10,123 bases of DNA from Methanosarcinaceae archaeon (GCA_016926455.1 JAFGOO010000075.1:1-10123), one strand, 5' to 3'. Counted from the first letter of the stretch, positions 1-7,330 are shown. Numbers and translations: made by a program. Notes: generated by a model from the sequence alone, not told the origin.

Positions 1-5
1 TTCGT

Positions 6-58
6 ATGTTCTTAGTTTTTGTTGCATGTTTTCACGAATAAAACAAAACTAAGAACAT
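6..58. repeat. Inverted repeat with 17-18 base arms (hairpin)
   Basis: The left arm at 6-23 (atgttcttagtttttgtt) is the reverse complement of the right arm at 42-58 (aacaaaactaagaacat), except for one extra T in the left arm's T run. The loop is about 18 bases. The pairing is seen directly. It could be a transcription terminator for a gene left of the window, or the terminal repeats of a very small mobile element. No second copy of either arm was noticed in the window. The role is unassigned. Confidence 0.7.
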
Positions 59-393
59 CCTTATTACTTTTGACTGTCAAAGTTGGGTTATCCCTCTTTT
101 TATAGAGACTGTTGGAAAAGTCGTTTAATATACCGTAAAATGTCATACTGTGTTATATGGAAAAATTACTTTTTTAGTATATAATCGATATCAAGAGATA
201 TATTTATATTTTTTATGAGAATTATCTGCGAATAATTTAATAAATATGTGATATAAATGTACTCTGTCTCAAACTCCAAACAAACGACAATCGTTTATGG
301 GCGGGGATATTGACTTTGATAGTATCAAGAAGGGTTTATTATCTGGTTTTTTTTTCAGCAAATCTTGAAAATGCACCTCTTTAACTCATCTGA
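59..393. other. AT-rich gap with no recognisable gene
   Basis: This stretch is very AT-rich, especially 120-260, and every frame is broken by stops. Two short open stretches overlap around 280-360, one on each strand, and neither looks like a known protein. A small palindrome (aaacga, then tcgttt) lies near 283-297. I can support no gene, RNA or binding site here. Confidence 0.5.
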
Positions 394-552
394 AATGGGC
401 AACAAGCTGAAAAATCACATAGGCTCTTGGATGCTGTTTTTGACTATGCAGAGATTGATGCAGGTCTTATGGCACTATTCGAAGTATACAAAAGTTAAGC
501 ACGTGACCTGAATGTTAATCGGAAGAGGTTAATGGACCAGTGGAGGGCTTAA
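394..552 (+). pseudogene. Broken C-terminal gene fragment, unknown family
   Basis: One frame runs for 52 sense codons with a single in-frame TAA at 496-498 and ends at TAA 550-552. Before the internal stop it reads like genuine protein (LLDAVFDYAEIDAGLMALFE). After it, the charged tail ARDLNVNRKRLMDQWRA continues in the same frame. Protein-like composition on both sides of the stop, with no start codon or ribosome-binding site in front, suggests the tail of a decayed gene rather than a working small gene. I do not recognise the family. It could also be a chance open stretch. It ends about 90 bases before the manC promoter. Confidence 0.35.
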
Positions 553-641
553 CCGATCACCAATGCAGGTACTTTCATTGTTTGTGCATGTTATTCGAAG
601 AATTTCATGTGCGTTTTTAAGAAAATAATCATCTAAACCTA

Positions 642-649
642 TTTATAAA
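642..649 (+). promoter_or_regulatory. TATA box for manC, probably near-leaderless
   Basis: The sequence tttataaa is a good archaeal TATA box. Its centre is about 29 bases upstream of the ATG at 674. Archaeal transcription usually begins about 25-27 bases downstream of the TATA centre, which puts the start at about 670-674. The mRNA would then have almost no leader. The position is seen; the promoter activity is inferred. Confidence 0.6.
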
Positions 650-673
650 ATCAAATCATGATTCTCGGTGGTA

Positions 674-2053
674 ATGAAAAACATAAAATCCGTAATACTT
701 GCAGGCGGTTACGGCACCCGCCTATGGCCTTTAAGCAGGGAACTATACCCCAAACAGTTCTTGAAATATTCAGGTAGATCATTATTTCAGGAGACTATGT
801 GTCGGTGTCTTAAAGTATCAGATATACATGATATATTTGTTGTTACCAGCGAAAAACAGAAGTTCTTTGTTTACGGCCAGATTGAAGAGCTTGGTCTAGA
901 CTTGCTAAAAGAAAATATCCTTCTCGAACCTGTGGGGAAAAATACCCTTCCTGCAATCAGTTTTGTAATGCGTGAAATTGAAAGGAGACATGGCGGTTCA
1001 ACAGTCGGTATATTTTCCTCGGATCACATTCTAGATATCAATGCCATGGAAACCATAACAGGTGCAGAAAAGCTTGTAGACGATCATCTTGTGACATTTG
1101 GGATTGTACCTGAATCTCCCCATACTGGATATGGATATATTAGATTGGGACAAGTAGTGGGTGTAGGATATAAGGTATCCGAGTTCAAGGAAAAGCCAAA
1201 TCTTGAAGATGCAAAAAGGTATATTGCAAAGGGATATCTCTGGAACAGCGGCATTTTCCTATTCAACACTGAATTGTTTTCAACCGAACTTCGAATACAT
1301 GCGCCACAATTGTGGAAGGAGTTCTTTAATTCAGATAGGGGTATTAAGGATGTCTACCATGACATACCATCCATTTCTGTAGATTATGGTCTAATGGAAA
1401 AATCAAATAGAATCGCCGTTGTGAGACTGGATCATAGATGGATTGATCTTGGTAATTTCGATGCATTGTATGATGAAATTGACAAAGACGAGAAGGGGAA
1501 TGTCATCTACGACTGTGACGATGTCCTAATTGATTCAACTAACAATCTGATATATTCAAAGGCTTGCAAGGTTGTGTCACTGATTGATGTACACGATATG
1601 GTTGTGGTAGATACCCCAGATGCCATGCTTGTCTGTCCACGAAAGAGCTGTCATAAAGTGAAAGATGTCGTGATTTCGCTAAAGGATATAAACGATGAAC
1701 GCGCATACCTCCAGCAAACTGTTTATAGGCCGTGGGGTTTTTATACAATACTTGAAAGTTCAGAGAGGCACAAAATCAAAAAAATAATGGTTATGCCTGA
1801 AAGATCACTGAGTTTACAGATGCATTACCACCGTAGCGAACATTGGATTGTTGTTAAAGGTATGGCATATGTGCAGGTTAACGGTGTGAAAAAATCCCTG
1901 AAACAGGGTGAGAGTACTTTTATACGTTCTGGAGAGAAACACCGACTTTCGAATCCCTGCAAAATCCCGCTGGAGATTATAGAAGTGCAGTTTGGAGATT
2001 GTGTAAATGAGGATGACATTGTGAGATTTGATGATGAGTATGGGCGAGTTTGA
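674..2053 (+). CDS. manC: Mannose-1-phosphate guanylyltransferase / mannose-6-phosphate isomerase (type II)
   Basis: This bifunctional cytoplasmic enzyme isomerises fructose-6-phosphate to mannose-6-phosphate and joins mannose-1-phosphate to GTP, giving GDP-mannose for glycan synthesis. The N-terminal nucleotidyltransferase domain (about residues 3-280) has the signature LAGGYGTRLWPLSR at 9-22 followed by PKQF at 26-29, the FKEKP sugar-phosphate motif at 171-175, and WNSGIF from 190. The C-terminal cupin isomerase domain (about 350-459) has the metal-binding cluster QMHYHRSEHW at 382-391 and GEKH ending at H423. The 459-residue length is usual for ManC/AlgA proteins, and both domains look intact. 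An in-frame GTG at 668 would add two residues. I chose ATG 674 because the TATA box at 642-649 predicts transcription starting beside it. Making mannose-1-phosphate also needs a phosphomannomutase, which is not in the window. The gene is apparently transcribed alone, since a 477-base gap follows. Confidence 0.95.
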   Translation: MKNIKSVILAGGYGTRLWPLSRELYPKQFLKYSGRSLFQETMCRCLKVSDIHDIFVVTSEKQKFFVYGQIEELGLDLLKENILLEPVGKNTLPAISFVMREIERRHGGSTVGIFSSDHILDINAMETITGAEKLVDDHLVTFGIVPESPHTGYGYIRLGQVVGVGYKVSEFKEKPNLEDAKRYIAKGYLWNSGIFLFNTELFSTELRIHAPQLWKEFFNSDRGIKDVYHDIPSISVDYGLMEKSNRIAVVRLDHRWIDLGNFDALYDEIDKDEKGNVIYDCDDVLIDSTNNLIYSKACKVVSLIDVHDMVVVDTPDAMLVCPRKSCHKVKDVVISLKDINDERAYLQQTVYRPWGFYTILESSERHKIKKIMVMPERSLSLQMHYHRSEHWIVVKGMAYVQVNGVKKSLKQGESTFIRSGEKHRLSNPCKIPLEIIEVQFGDCVNEDDIVRFDDEYGRV

Positions 2054-2195
2054 TATATTGTTATTTTCGGTGCATTGGTAGATTAGGAGCGATTAAGGGA
2101 TAATCCCCTCGTTTTCAAAGGTTGGATACAGCCCTGCAGATTCTCTTAGAAAAATAAATATCCGTATGGATGTAATACATTTCTTGAGATCGGGG

Positions 2196-2475
2196 TTACC
2201 GTTTTTTCTTCTGGAGATATTTCCACATGAGAGGCTTCACACGATATACTGTATTCGTGAGTTCTAAGGCGGTGAGCATTTTATTCGCTGGGTTCTCCAT
2301 AGGCTTTAAATCGAGAATTTCCGCACCTTCTGCGTTCCATTCCTACCTCAGCCAACTTTACATGTACTTATATAGAATGGTATTCTTTACAAGACCTAAT
2401 GAGCTAACGTGTAACAATCTGATATATGGTTTGATATGATATAGTACAGACATTTGACGTAATTCAGCTACCGTT
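2196..2475 (-). pseudogene. Decayed C-terminal gene remnant, antisense to flanking genes
   Basis: On the minus strand one frame runs from about 2475 down to a TAA at 2196-2198, interrupted only by in-frame stops at 2358-2360 and 2343-2345. The last 48 codons (2342-2199) read as convincing protein: they include GAEILDLKPMENPANKML and TNTVYRVKPLMWKYLQ, then end in the basic tail KKKR. The upstream part (SSLGLVKNTILYKYM) also looks coding. I see no start codon context or ribosome-binding site. This is best read as the tail of a gene once encoded opposite to manC and wzx and now broken by stops. The family is not recognised. The general form resembles the end of methyltransferases found in polysaccharide loci, but that is only a guess. 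A plus-strand open frame at 2227-2439 is the shadow of this remnant. Confidence 0.5.
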
Positions 2476-2509
2476 TAAAGAATGGTGGCATTTTTACTCA
2501 AAAGGTGAT
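2474..2509 (+). promoter_or_regulatory. Possible wzx promoter and ribosome-binding site
   Basis: A weak TATA-like tttaaag lies at 2474-2480, and a strong archaeal ribosome-binding sequence, aggtgat, at 2503-2509. No usable start codon follows closely: the GTG inside it at 2505 meets a stop after two codons, and the first in-frame ATG at 2531 is 21 bases away. The site may be a relic of rearrangement or may act at unusual spacing. Confidence 0.3.
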
Positions 2510-2530
2510 AAATTAATAAGTTCAGTAATT

Positions 2531-4006
2531 ATGTTTGATTTAAATATCATTTTTTCGCGTATAATGGGCATTGAAGCCGTACGAAGACAAAGTATTGTAT
2601 CACTAATCTGGAATATTGCTTTTACTTTTATCGGTTTTTTTAGTACGATATATTTCGCGCGTGCTGTGGGAGCAAGTGTATTAGGTGCATATTTCCTTTT
2701 CACTGCTTATTACGGCATAATTAGTATGGTTTCTGATGGGGGATTTGGTGGAGCTGCGATAAAGCGTATCAGTGAAGGGGAAGAGCCAGATACATATTTT
2801 AGTGCTTTTTTTTTGTTGCGCTCTTTGTTTGTGACTTTAGTCATCATTACTCTCATCATGCTTCGTAGCTATTTTGTTGATTTAGACAATGCTGGAGCAT
2901 TCGACTGGCTTTTAGTGGCATTAGGAGTGTCACTTTTGTATGGAGCAGTAGGCCCCGGTGTTGCAGGCTGCGGGAAAATGGGAATACATACAACATGTGA
3001 ATTTATTAATAAAATATCACGTATTCTTATTCAAGTAATTGCAGTTTTCTTTGGTTTCGACGTTGCAGGACTATTTGGTGGCTTTATCGCCGGGATGCTT
3101 ATTGGTGCTATAATAGAATTACGTTTTTTTAATCTGAACTTTGTACGTTTTGGTTGGAGACACATTAAAAATTTATCGAGTTTTTCGTTCTGGTTGTTTT
3201 TGACTTCCAGTGGAATACTCTTATTTTCGAACGTAGACACCATTATGATAGGATACTATCTAAGTACTGAAGATATTGGTGTGTATCGTGTGGTTTTTCA
3301 ATTTGCTGGGATATCAGCATTTACAACTTCCGCCCTTCGTGGAACTTTATGGCCCAGAGTTAGTCGCTGGGGGAAAATTGGAGATATCGGTTTAGTAGAA
3401 AGTTCACTTTCGAGGGCATTAACATACTCGCTAATATTAGCTGTGCCTGTATTGGTGGGTGGCATTTTGTTAGGAGACAAACTATTATATGTCTATGGTA
3501 CACAATTTGTGGGTGGGTACGTGGTATTAATGATATTGTTGTTTGCACAAACTGTAGATATATTCAGAGTTTTTTTTACAACATATCTTAGTGCATTAGA
3601 TCGCGTTAAGGATTCATTTAAAGCAACGATTACAGCAGCTTCTGCCAATATTTTGTTCAATGTTATGCTAATTCCATTGATAGGTATTGAAGGGGCAGCA
3701 ATTGCAACTCTAGTGGCTATAACATTAAACGCTGTTTTGGCACAAAGGCTATTATTGCGGATGATAACGATAAAACTGGAGTACAATAGTCTACTTAATA
3801 TTTTAAAAGCGTCGTGTTTGATGTCGATTTTTGTGATTGTTTATCGTTTTATGATACCGTTGTCAAATATATGGTTGACGTTAGTTCCTGTTGTTTTTGG
3901 GGGAGTTGTGTATGGAATTCTAATCTTAAAGTTCGATACAAAAATATCTGATGATTTTAAAGGAATTGTAACACAAATGAATTTGCCATGGCCGTCTTGG
4001 TTATAG
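2531..4006 (+). CDS. Wzx-type polysaccharide / lipid-linked oligosaccharide flippase
   Basis: This multi-spanning membrane protein of the MOP superfamily (Wzx/RfbX, polysaccharide-synthesis type) is expected to flip undecaprenyl- or dolichol-linked glycans to the outer face of the membrane. Its 491 residues are dominated by hydrophobic segments, for example at about 23-42, 91-115, 124-145, 165-195, 218-240, 298-318, 328-350, 370-405, 425-440 and 447-467. Family hallmarks are FSNVDTIMIGYYLS at 232-245, followed by IGVYR, and the late half-repeat NILFNVMLIPLIGIEGAAIA at 373-392. The start is uncertain: ATG 2531 gives MFDLNIIFSRI before a second ATG at 2564 (residue 12), and MGIEAVRRQS from there looks like a more typical N-terminus. 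The gene is AT-rich, rich in T runs, and flanked on both sides by decayed gene remnants. This suggests it arrived or was shuffled separately from manC. Confidence 0.9.
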   Translation: MFDLNIIFSRIMGIEAVRRQSIVSLIWNIAFTFIGFFSTIYFARAVGASVLGAYFLFTAYYGIISMVSDGGFGGAAIKRISEGEEPDTYFSAFFLLRSLFVTLVIITLIMLRSYFVDLDNAGAFDWLLVALGVSLLYGAVGPGVAGCGKMGIHTTCEFINKISRILIQVIAVFFGFDVAGLFGGFIAGMLIGAIIELRFFNLNFVRFGWRHIKNLSSFSFWLFLTSSGILLFSNVDTIMIGYYLSTEDIGVYRVVFQFAGISAFTTSALRGTLWPRVSRWGKIGDIGLVESSLSRALTYSLILAVPVLVGGILLGDKLLYVYGTQFVGGYVVLMILLFAQTVDIFRVFFTTYLSALDRVKDSFKATITAASANILFNVMLIPLIGIEGAAIATLVAITLNAVLAQRLLLRMITIKLEYNSLLNILKASCLMSIFVIVYRFMIPLSNIWLTLVPVVFGGVVYGILILKFDTKISDDFKGIVTQMNLPWPSWL

Positions 4007-4114
4007 TAGTTCACAAAAAGTTTTATGGATCCATTAATTCTAGATAATGTCTCATGTCTGTAAAATACTATTTTTAAAGAAGTAAGTTATTGTTTAGTTA
4101 CAGGTGAACATTTT

Positions 4115-4318
4115 TTGTATATTTTTATGTCTATAAGTAAGCAGGGTTTATTCAAGTTCTATAGTTTACAAGATTACTATCGCATAGTATGGTGTACAAA
4201 ATACCGTAAACATTTAATGACTGATGAAATAAAAGAAGGTCTTGAATATCAAAAAAAATATGTGAACTCACCACTGAATTTGATGCACCATGATTTAGGA
4301 TCATTTGTGGTTAAGTGA
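4115..4318 (+). pseudogene. Decayed N-terminal fragment of an IS200/IS605-type transposase (TnpA)
   Basis: The 67-codon frame contains DYYRIVWCTKYRKHLMTDEI, closely matching the conserved start of Y1 (HUH) transposases of the IS200/IS605 family, typically YHIVWCTKYRR..L...I. A true TnpA has about 130-150 residues. It has an HUH motif within a stretch like MPDHVHLLV, and a catalytic tyrosine further on. Here the later stretch LMHHDLGSFVV could be a degraded, shortened form of that motif lacking the paired histidines, and the reading frame stops at once. No tyrosine helix, TnpB gene or end hairpin is evident. A good ribosome-binding sequence (aggtgaa, 4102-4108) precedes a TTG at 4115; an ATG at 4127 also fits family starts. 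It is almost certainly inactive. Family recognition is by motif memory only. Confidence 0.6.
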
Positions 4319-4395
4319 TTAATCGCGACAAATTACCTGTTTTTTGATTATTGACTGAAAATATAATTTCATATTAAGGGTATAACAACTATTAA

Positions 4396-4512
4396 TATTT
4401 AGTGGAAAACCATTTGATTTTAGATGTTCAAAAAAGACATGCTACCAAGGGAAAAATTATCTTAACCGGATCACCAATGAATATTTATCTATTGGGAAGT
4501 AATGATACATAA
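4396..4512 (+). pseudogene. Short coding-like fragment, unassigned
   Basis: Between stops there is a 38-codon frame that includes KGKIILTGSPMNIYLLGSND. The GKIILTGS stretch resembles the sensor-like strand of AAA-type ATPases with a DUF4143 tail (often GQFILTGS.NFLL), but the match is too short to rely on. There is no start codon context. It lies in a 602-base gap without an intact gene, next to the transposase remnant. The rest of the gap (4007-4114, 4319-4395 and 4513-4608) is AT-rich and shows me nothing. Confidence 0.2.
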
Positions 4513-4608
4513 GTAAATGTGAATTTAAAGTAAAATTGGAACACCTACTAAAGATTTTATCAAAATTCTATTGAATAGATCATAATAATTTAAAATAGAA
4601 TAATATCC

Positions 4609-5733
4609 ATGACAATGCTACTCATCCTTACCCTCATCGTAACCGCAATCCCCCTCTCAGTCTACCTTATCTACATCCTCGCAGCCATAAACTCTAAATC
4701 AAATTCGCTAAAACCGTTGCAACAACTGCCCCAGATAAGTATTGTGATCCCTGCTTACAATGAAGAATCTGTCATTGGCGACAGAATCAAAAACATTGTT
4801 GAAGTTTACCCCGTTGATCTGATTGAACTTGTCATAACCAATGATGCTTCAACCGATAACACTGCAAATATGGCGTCTCAGGTTATGAAGGATCTCGGAA
4901 TCAAAGGTAAGATTCTAACCAATGAAAAACGATCAGGTGTGAACTTCACCGTCAACCACGGCGTAAGTAAGGCATCAAACGAAATTATCGTACTCACAGG
5001 CGCAGATGGTGAATTCGATAAAGATACAATCCCAAATTTGCTCGCAGTGTTATTGAGCAGTGATGATGTTGGTGCAGTGTCAGGTGATCTGATTCCGGTA
5101 TATCAGAAAAAAGCAGTTAGTACTCGCTCAGAAGATGCATATCGTTCTATCTATGGTAAGATATGCGTATGGGAGAGCAATGTACATTCGACTTATTGTT
5201 TCAATGGTCCGGCTACTGCGCTCAAGAAAACCGCCCGTGCCAATGTCCATGTGACCAAAGGTGCAGATGACGCTAGTACTGCACTAGGAATAATTAAGAA
5301 TGGCTATCGGTGTCTGTACGTACCAGATGCAAAATTTTATGAGTATATACCGGATAAATTAAAAGAACATAAAAGGCAAAAGATAAGACGTGCAACAAGA
5401 TTGCTTGAAGCAACACTTGTTCACAAAGATTTGCTATCTTCAAAGTATGGTCGATTTGGGACAATTGTATACCCACTTCGAATACTGATGTTTTTTGTAT
5501 GTCCATTTATGGTATTCGCGAGTATTGTCTTGTGGACTTATCTGCTTTCACAAATTAACATTCTATACGGAATCGCAGCGATTACGTCAGTAGTGTTATT
5601 GCTGCTTTTCGGAAACATAAAATCAAATATGATCTCATCGTTCTTATTATATCAAGGATATCTTTTGATTGGGCTTATTAACATGTTCAGGGATGTTCAT
5701 CTCTGGGAACCTACAGAAAGGGTAAATATATAA
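4609..5733 (+). CDS. Membrane-anchored glycosyltransferase family 2 (processive-type architecture)
   Basis: Predicted to transfer a sugar from an NDP-donor to a lipid-linked or growing glycan at the cytoplasmic face of the membrane. It has an N-terminal membrane segment (about 3-27), a GT-A domain (about 43-265) and three C-terminal membrane segments (about 284-312, 317-336, 341-360), as in hyaluronan/cellulose-synthase-like enzymes. Motifs are SIVIPAYNEESVI at 44-56, NDASTDNT at 78-85, TGADGEFD at 130-137 in the metal-binding DxD position, KGADDAST at 217-224 at the catalytic Asp, and QKIRR at 257-261 in place of QxxRW. Two deviations stand out: the first Asp of DxD is Gly, and the Trp of QxxRW is Arg. 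Start ATG 4609 has no clear ribosome-binding site; ATG 4615 is an alternative. It leads a cassette with the ATP-grasp gene 20 bases downstream. Donor and acceptor cannot be read from the sequence. Confidence 0.9.
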   Translation: MTMLLILTLIVTAIPLSVYLIYILAAINSKSNSLKPLQQLPQISIVIPAYNEESVIGDRIKNIVEVYPVDLIELVITNDASTDNTANMASQVMKDLGIKGKILTNEKRSGVNFTVNHGVSKASNEIIVLTGADGEFDKDTIPNLLAVLLSSDDVGAVSGDLIPVYQKKAVSTRSEDAYRSIYGKICVWESNVHSTYCFNGPATALKKTARANVHVTKGADDASTALGIIKNGYRCLYVPDAKFYEYIPDKLKEHKRQKIRRATRLLEATLVHKDLLSSKYGRFGTIVYPLRILMFFVCPFMVFASIVLWTYLLSQINILYGIAAITSVVLLLLFGNIKSNMISSFLLYQGYLLIGLINMFRDVHLWEPTERVNI

Positions 5734-5753
5734 TGAATCATTATTGAATTAAC

Positions 5754-6758
5754 ATGAATTCAGGAACGACTGTACTAATAACATCTGCAGGTGTCTCTAC
5801 TGCAGGTAATATTATCAGTGCACTCAAAAATCAAACTGAGAAGAGTATCAAAATAGTGGCAGTTGATATTAATCCGCTGGCAGCTGGACTGTATTTAAGC
5901 GACCGATATTATCTAGTTCCTAAATCAACAGATGAGGAATATATTCCAAAGATTTTGGATATATGTGATAAGGAAAAAGTTGACATAATATTACCGTTGC
6001 ATTCTTCAGAGACTTTAATTTTCTCAAAGAATATCAATCAATTTAAGAATTTAGGGATTAAAATACAATTATCAAATGTAGAAACGGTTGAGATCTGTAC
6101 AGATAAATACAAATTTTATAAATTCCTGATGGAAAATAACTTCTCGGCCCCTAAAACCTTTTTGCCAAATGACCTGAACGTAGTACTTGAATCCGTTGAT
6201 ATAGATTTTCCCTTATTTATAAAGCCAAGGGTTGGTAGTTCGAGTAAAAACACATTCAAAATAGACAACAAACAGCAACTTGATTTTTTTGTAGAAACCA
6301 TTGAAGATCCGATCATTCAGGAATTTTTAAGTGGGCAAGAATACACAGTAGATCTCATTGCTGATGAAGAAAGTAATGTCGTTGCAGCAGTTCCAAGGGA
6401 AAGGCTAGAAGTTAAAGATGGAAAAGCGGTCAAATGTCGAACTATTAAAAATGATGATTTGTTCTTTAAAGTTGCAGATGTCGTAAAAAAAATTAAATTA
6501 TCAGGACCTGCTAATATACAGTTTATTCGTTCCAATAACGGATTTAAAATAATTGAGATTAATCCAAGATTTGCTTCTGGAGGCCTGCCGCTTACCACCG
6601 CAGCGGGTGTGAATTTACCTTTGATTTTGATAAAAATGCTTTTGGGAGAGAAAATCGAAGACCAGCATTTTGTTGAAAATATGTATATGATTCGATATCT
6701 AACAGAAATGTTCCTGCAGGTAGATGATCAAAAAAAATATTCATTACTGGATCGATAA
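5754..6758 (+). CDS. ATP-grasp ligase, carbamoyl-phosphate-synthase-like
   Basis: ATP-grasp enzymes activate a carboxylate as an acyl-phosphate and join it to an amine or another nucleophile. The 334-residue protein has a Rossmann-like pre-ATP-grasp domain (about 5-110, opening VLITSAGVSTAGN) and CTDKYKFY at 115-122 at the domain junction. The ATP-binding fold has KPRVGSSSKNTF at 157-168, QEFLSGQEYTVD at 189-200, and the metal-binding EINPRFASGG at 268-277, where E268, N270 and R272 are the usual catalytic and metal residues. The active site looks intact. The pattern resembles CarB-like single-domain proteins of polysaccharide clusters and the PylC type. Its 20-base gap to the glycosyltransferase and 2-base gap to the HAD gene indicate co-transcription, so I infer that it adds an amino acid or another amide-linked group to a sugar. 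The substrate is unknown. The gene is clearly AT-rich. Confidence 0.88.
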   Translation: MNSGTTVLITSAGVSTAGNIISALKNQTEKSIKIVAVDINPLAAGLYLSDRYYLVPKSTDEEYIPKILDICDKEKVDIILPLHSSETLIFSKNINQFKNLGIKIQLSNVETVEICTDKYKFYKFLMENNFSAPKTFLPNDLNVVLESVDIDFPLFIKPRVGSSSKNTFKIDNKQQLDFFVETIEDPIIQEFLSGQEYTVDLIADEESNVVAAVPRERLEVKDGKAVKCRTIKNDDLFFKVADVVKKIKLSGPANIQFIRSNNGFKIIEINPRFASGGLPLTTAAGVNLPLILIKMLLGEKIEDQHFVENMYMIRYLTEMFLQVDDQKKYSLLDR

Positions 6759-6760
6759 CA

Positions 6761-7330
6761 ATGCAACAGCTTTTAGATTCAATTAAAAGTTCAGACCTTG
6801 TTATATTTGATTTAGATGGTACAATAGTATATATGAATGTAGATTGGAGCAAAGTAAAAAAAGAATTGAGTGACCATTTTTACAATTCATACGGAATAAA
6901 GGAATCTTTCAACCCAATGCTTACTGCAATTGAAAAGATGATTGATAAATTTGGAATTGATACAAGGTTTGAAATATATAACATACTGAAAAAGCACGAA
7001 TTAAATGCAATTGAAAATTCAACATTTAATGAGTATATAGTTACACTTATACGGAATATGCCTTTAGAAAAGAAACTTGCAATATTTTCTACAAATTTAC
7101 ATGAAACTATAGAATCCATACTAGAAAAGGTAGGATTACTTGTGCGTTTCGAATACATCGTGGGATTGGAAGATGTGAGGTATACGAAACCGAACCCAGA
7201 AGGAATAAACAATATACTTGACCATTTTAAGGTCAATAATTCAAAAGCTTTGTTTATTGCTGATAAATTTATTGATTTTGAAGTAGGGAAATCATGTAAC
7301 ATCAAAACATATGATGTTAAAAATTTATAG
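6761..7330 (+). CDS. HAD-superfamily hydrolase (class IA-like phosphatase)
   Basis: Soluble 189-residue HAD protein, probably a small-molecule phosphatase. Motif I is DLDGT at 17-21, with nucleophile D17 and acid/base D19. A helical cap follows (about 27-100). Motif II is in AIFSTN (S110/T111), motif III is K143 in YTKPNPEG, and motif IV lies in FIADKFIDFEVG, with D168 and D172. The usual Gly before the first motif-IV Asp is Ala, and the protein ends soon after, so it is slightly short for the family; all catalytic residues are nonetheless present. The start is only 2 bases after the ATP-grasp stop, so the two are translationally linked. A likely job is removing phosphate from a sugar or from the ligase's substrate or product, but this is inference. 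Composition is AT-rich like its upstream partner. A single TAG ends the cassette. Confidence 0.85.
   Translation: MQQLLDSIKSSDLVIFDLDGTIVYMNVDWSKVKKELSDHFYNSYGIKESFNPMLTAIEKMIDKFGIDTRFEIYNILKKHELNAIENSTFNEYIVTLIRNMPLEKKLAIFSTNLHETIESILEKVGLLVRFEYIVGLEDVRYTKPNPEGINNILDHFKVNNSKALFIADKFIDFEVGKSCNIKTYDVKNL

Noticed and set aside
105..122. gagactgttggaaaagtc, which resembles an insertion-sequence end
   Set aside because: No inverted partner was noticed in the window and no transposase lies next to it, so one short similarity recalled from memory is not enough.
2227..2439. Plus-strand open frame of 70 codons
   Set aside because: It overlaps the minus-strand remnant at 2196-2475, which reads far more like protein. 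The plus frame has no ribosome-binding site or recognisable motif.
6880..7305. Minus-strand open frame of 141 codons
   Set aside because: Shadow of the HAD hydrolase, which has all four HAD motifs on the plus strand.
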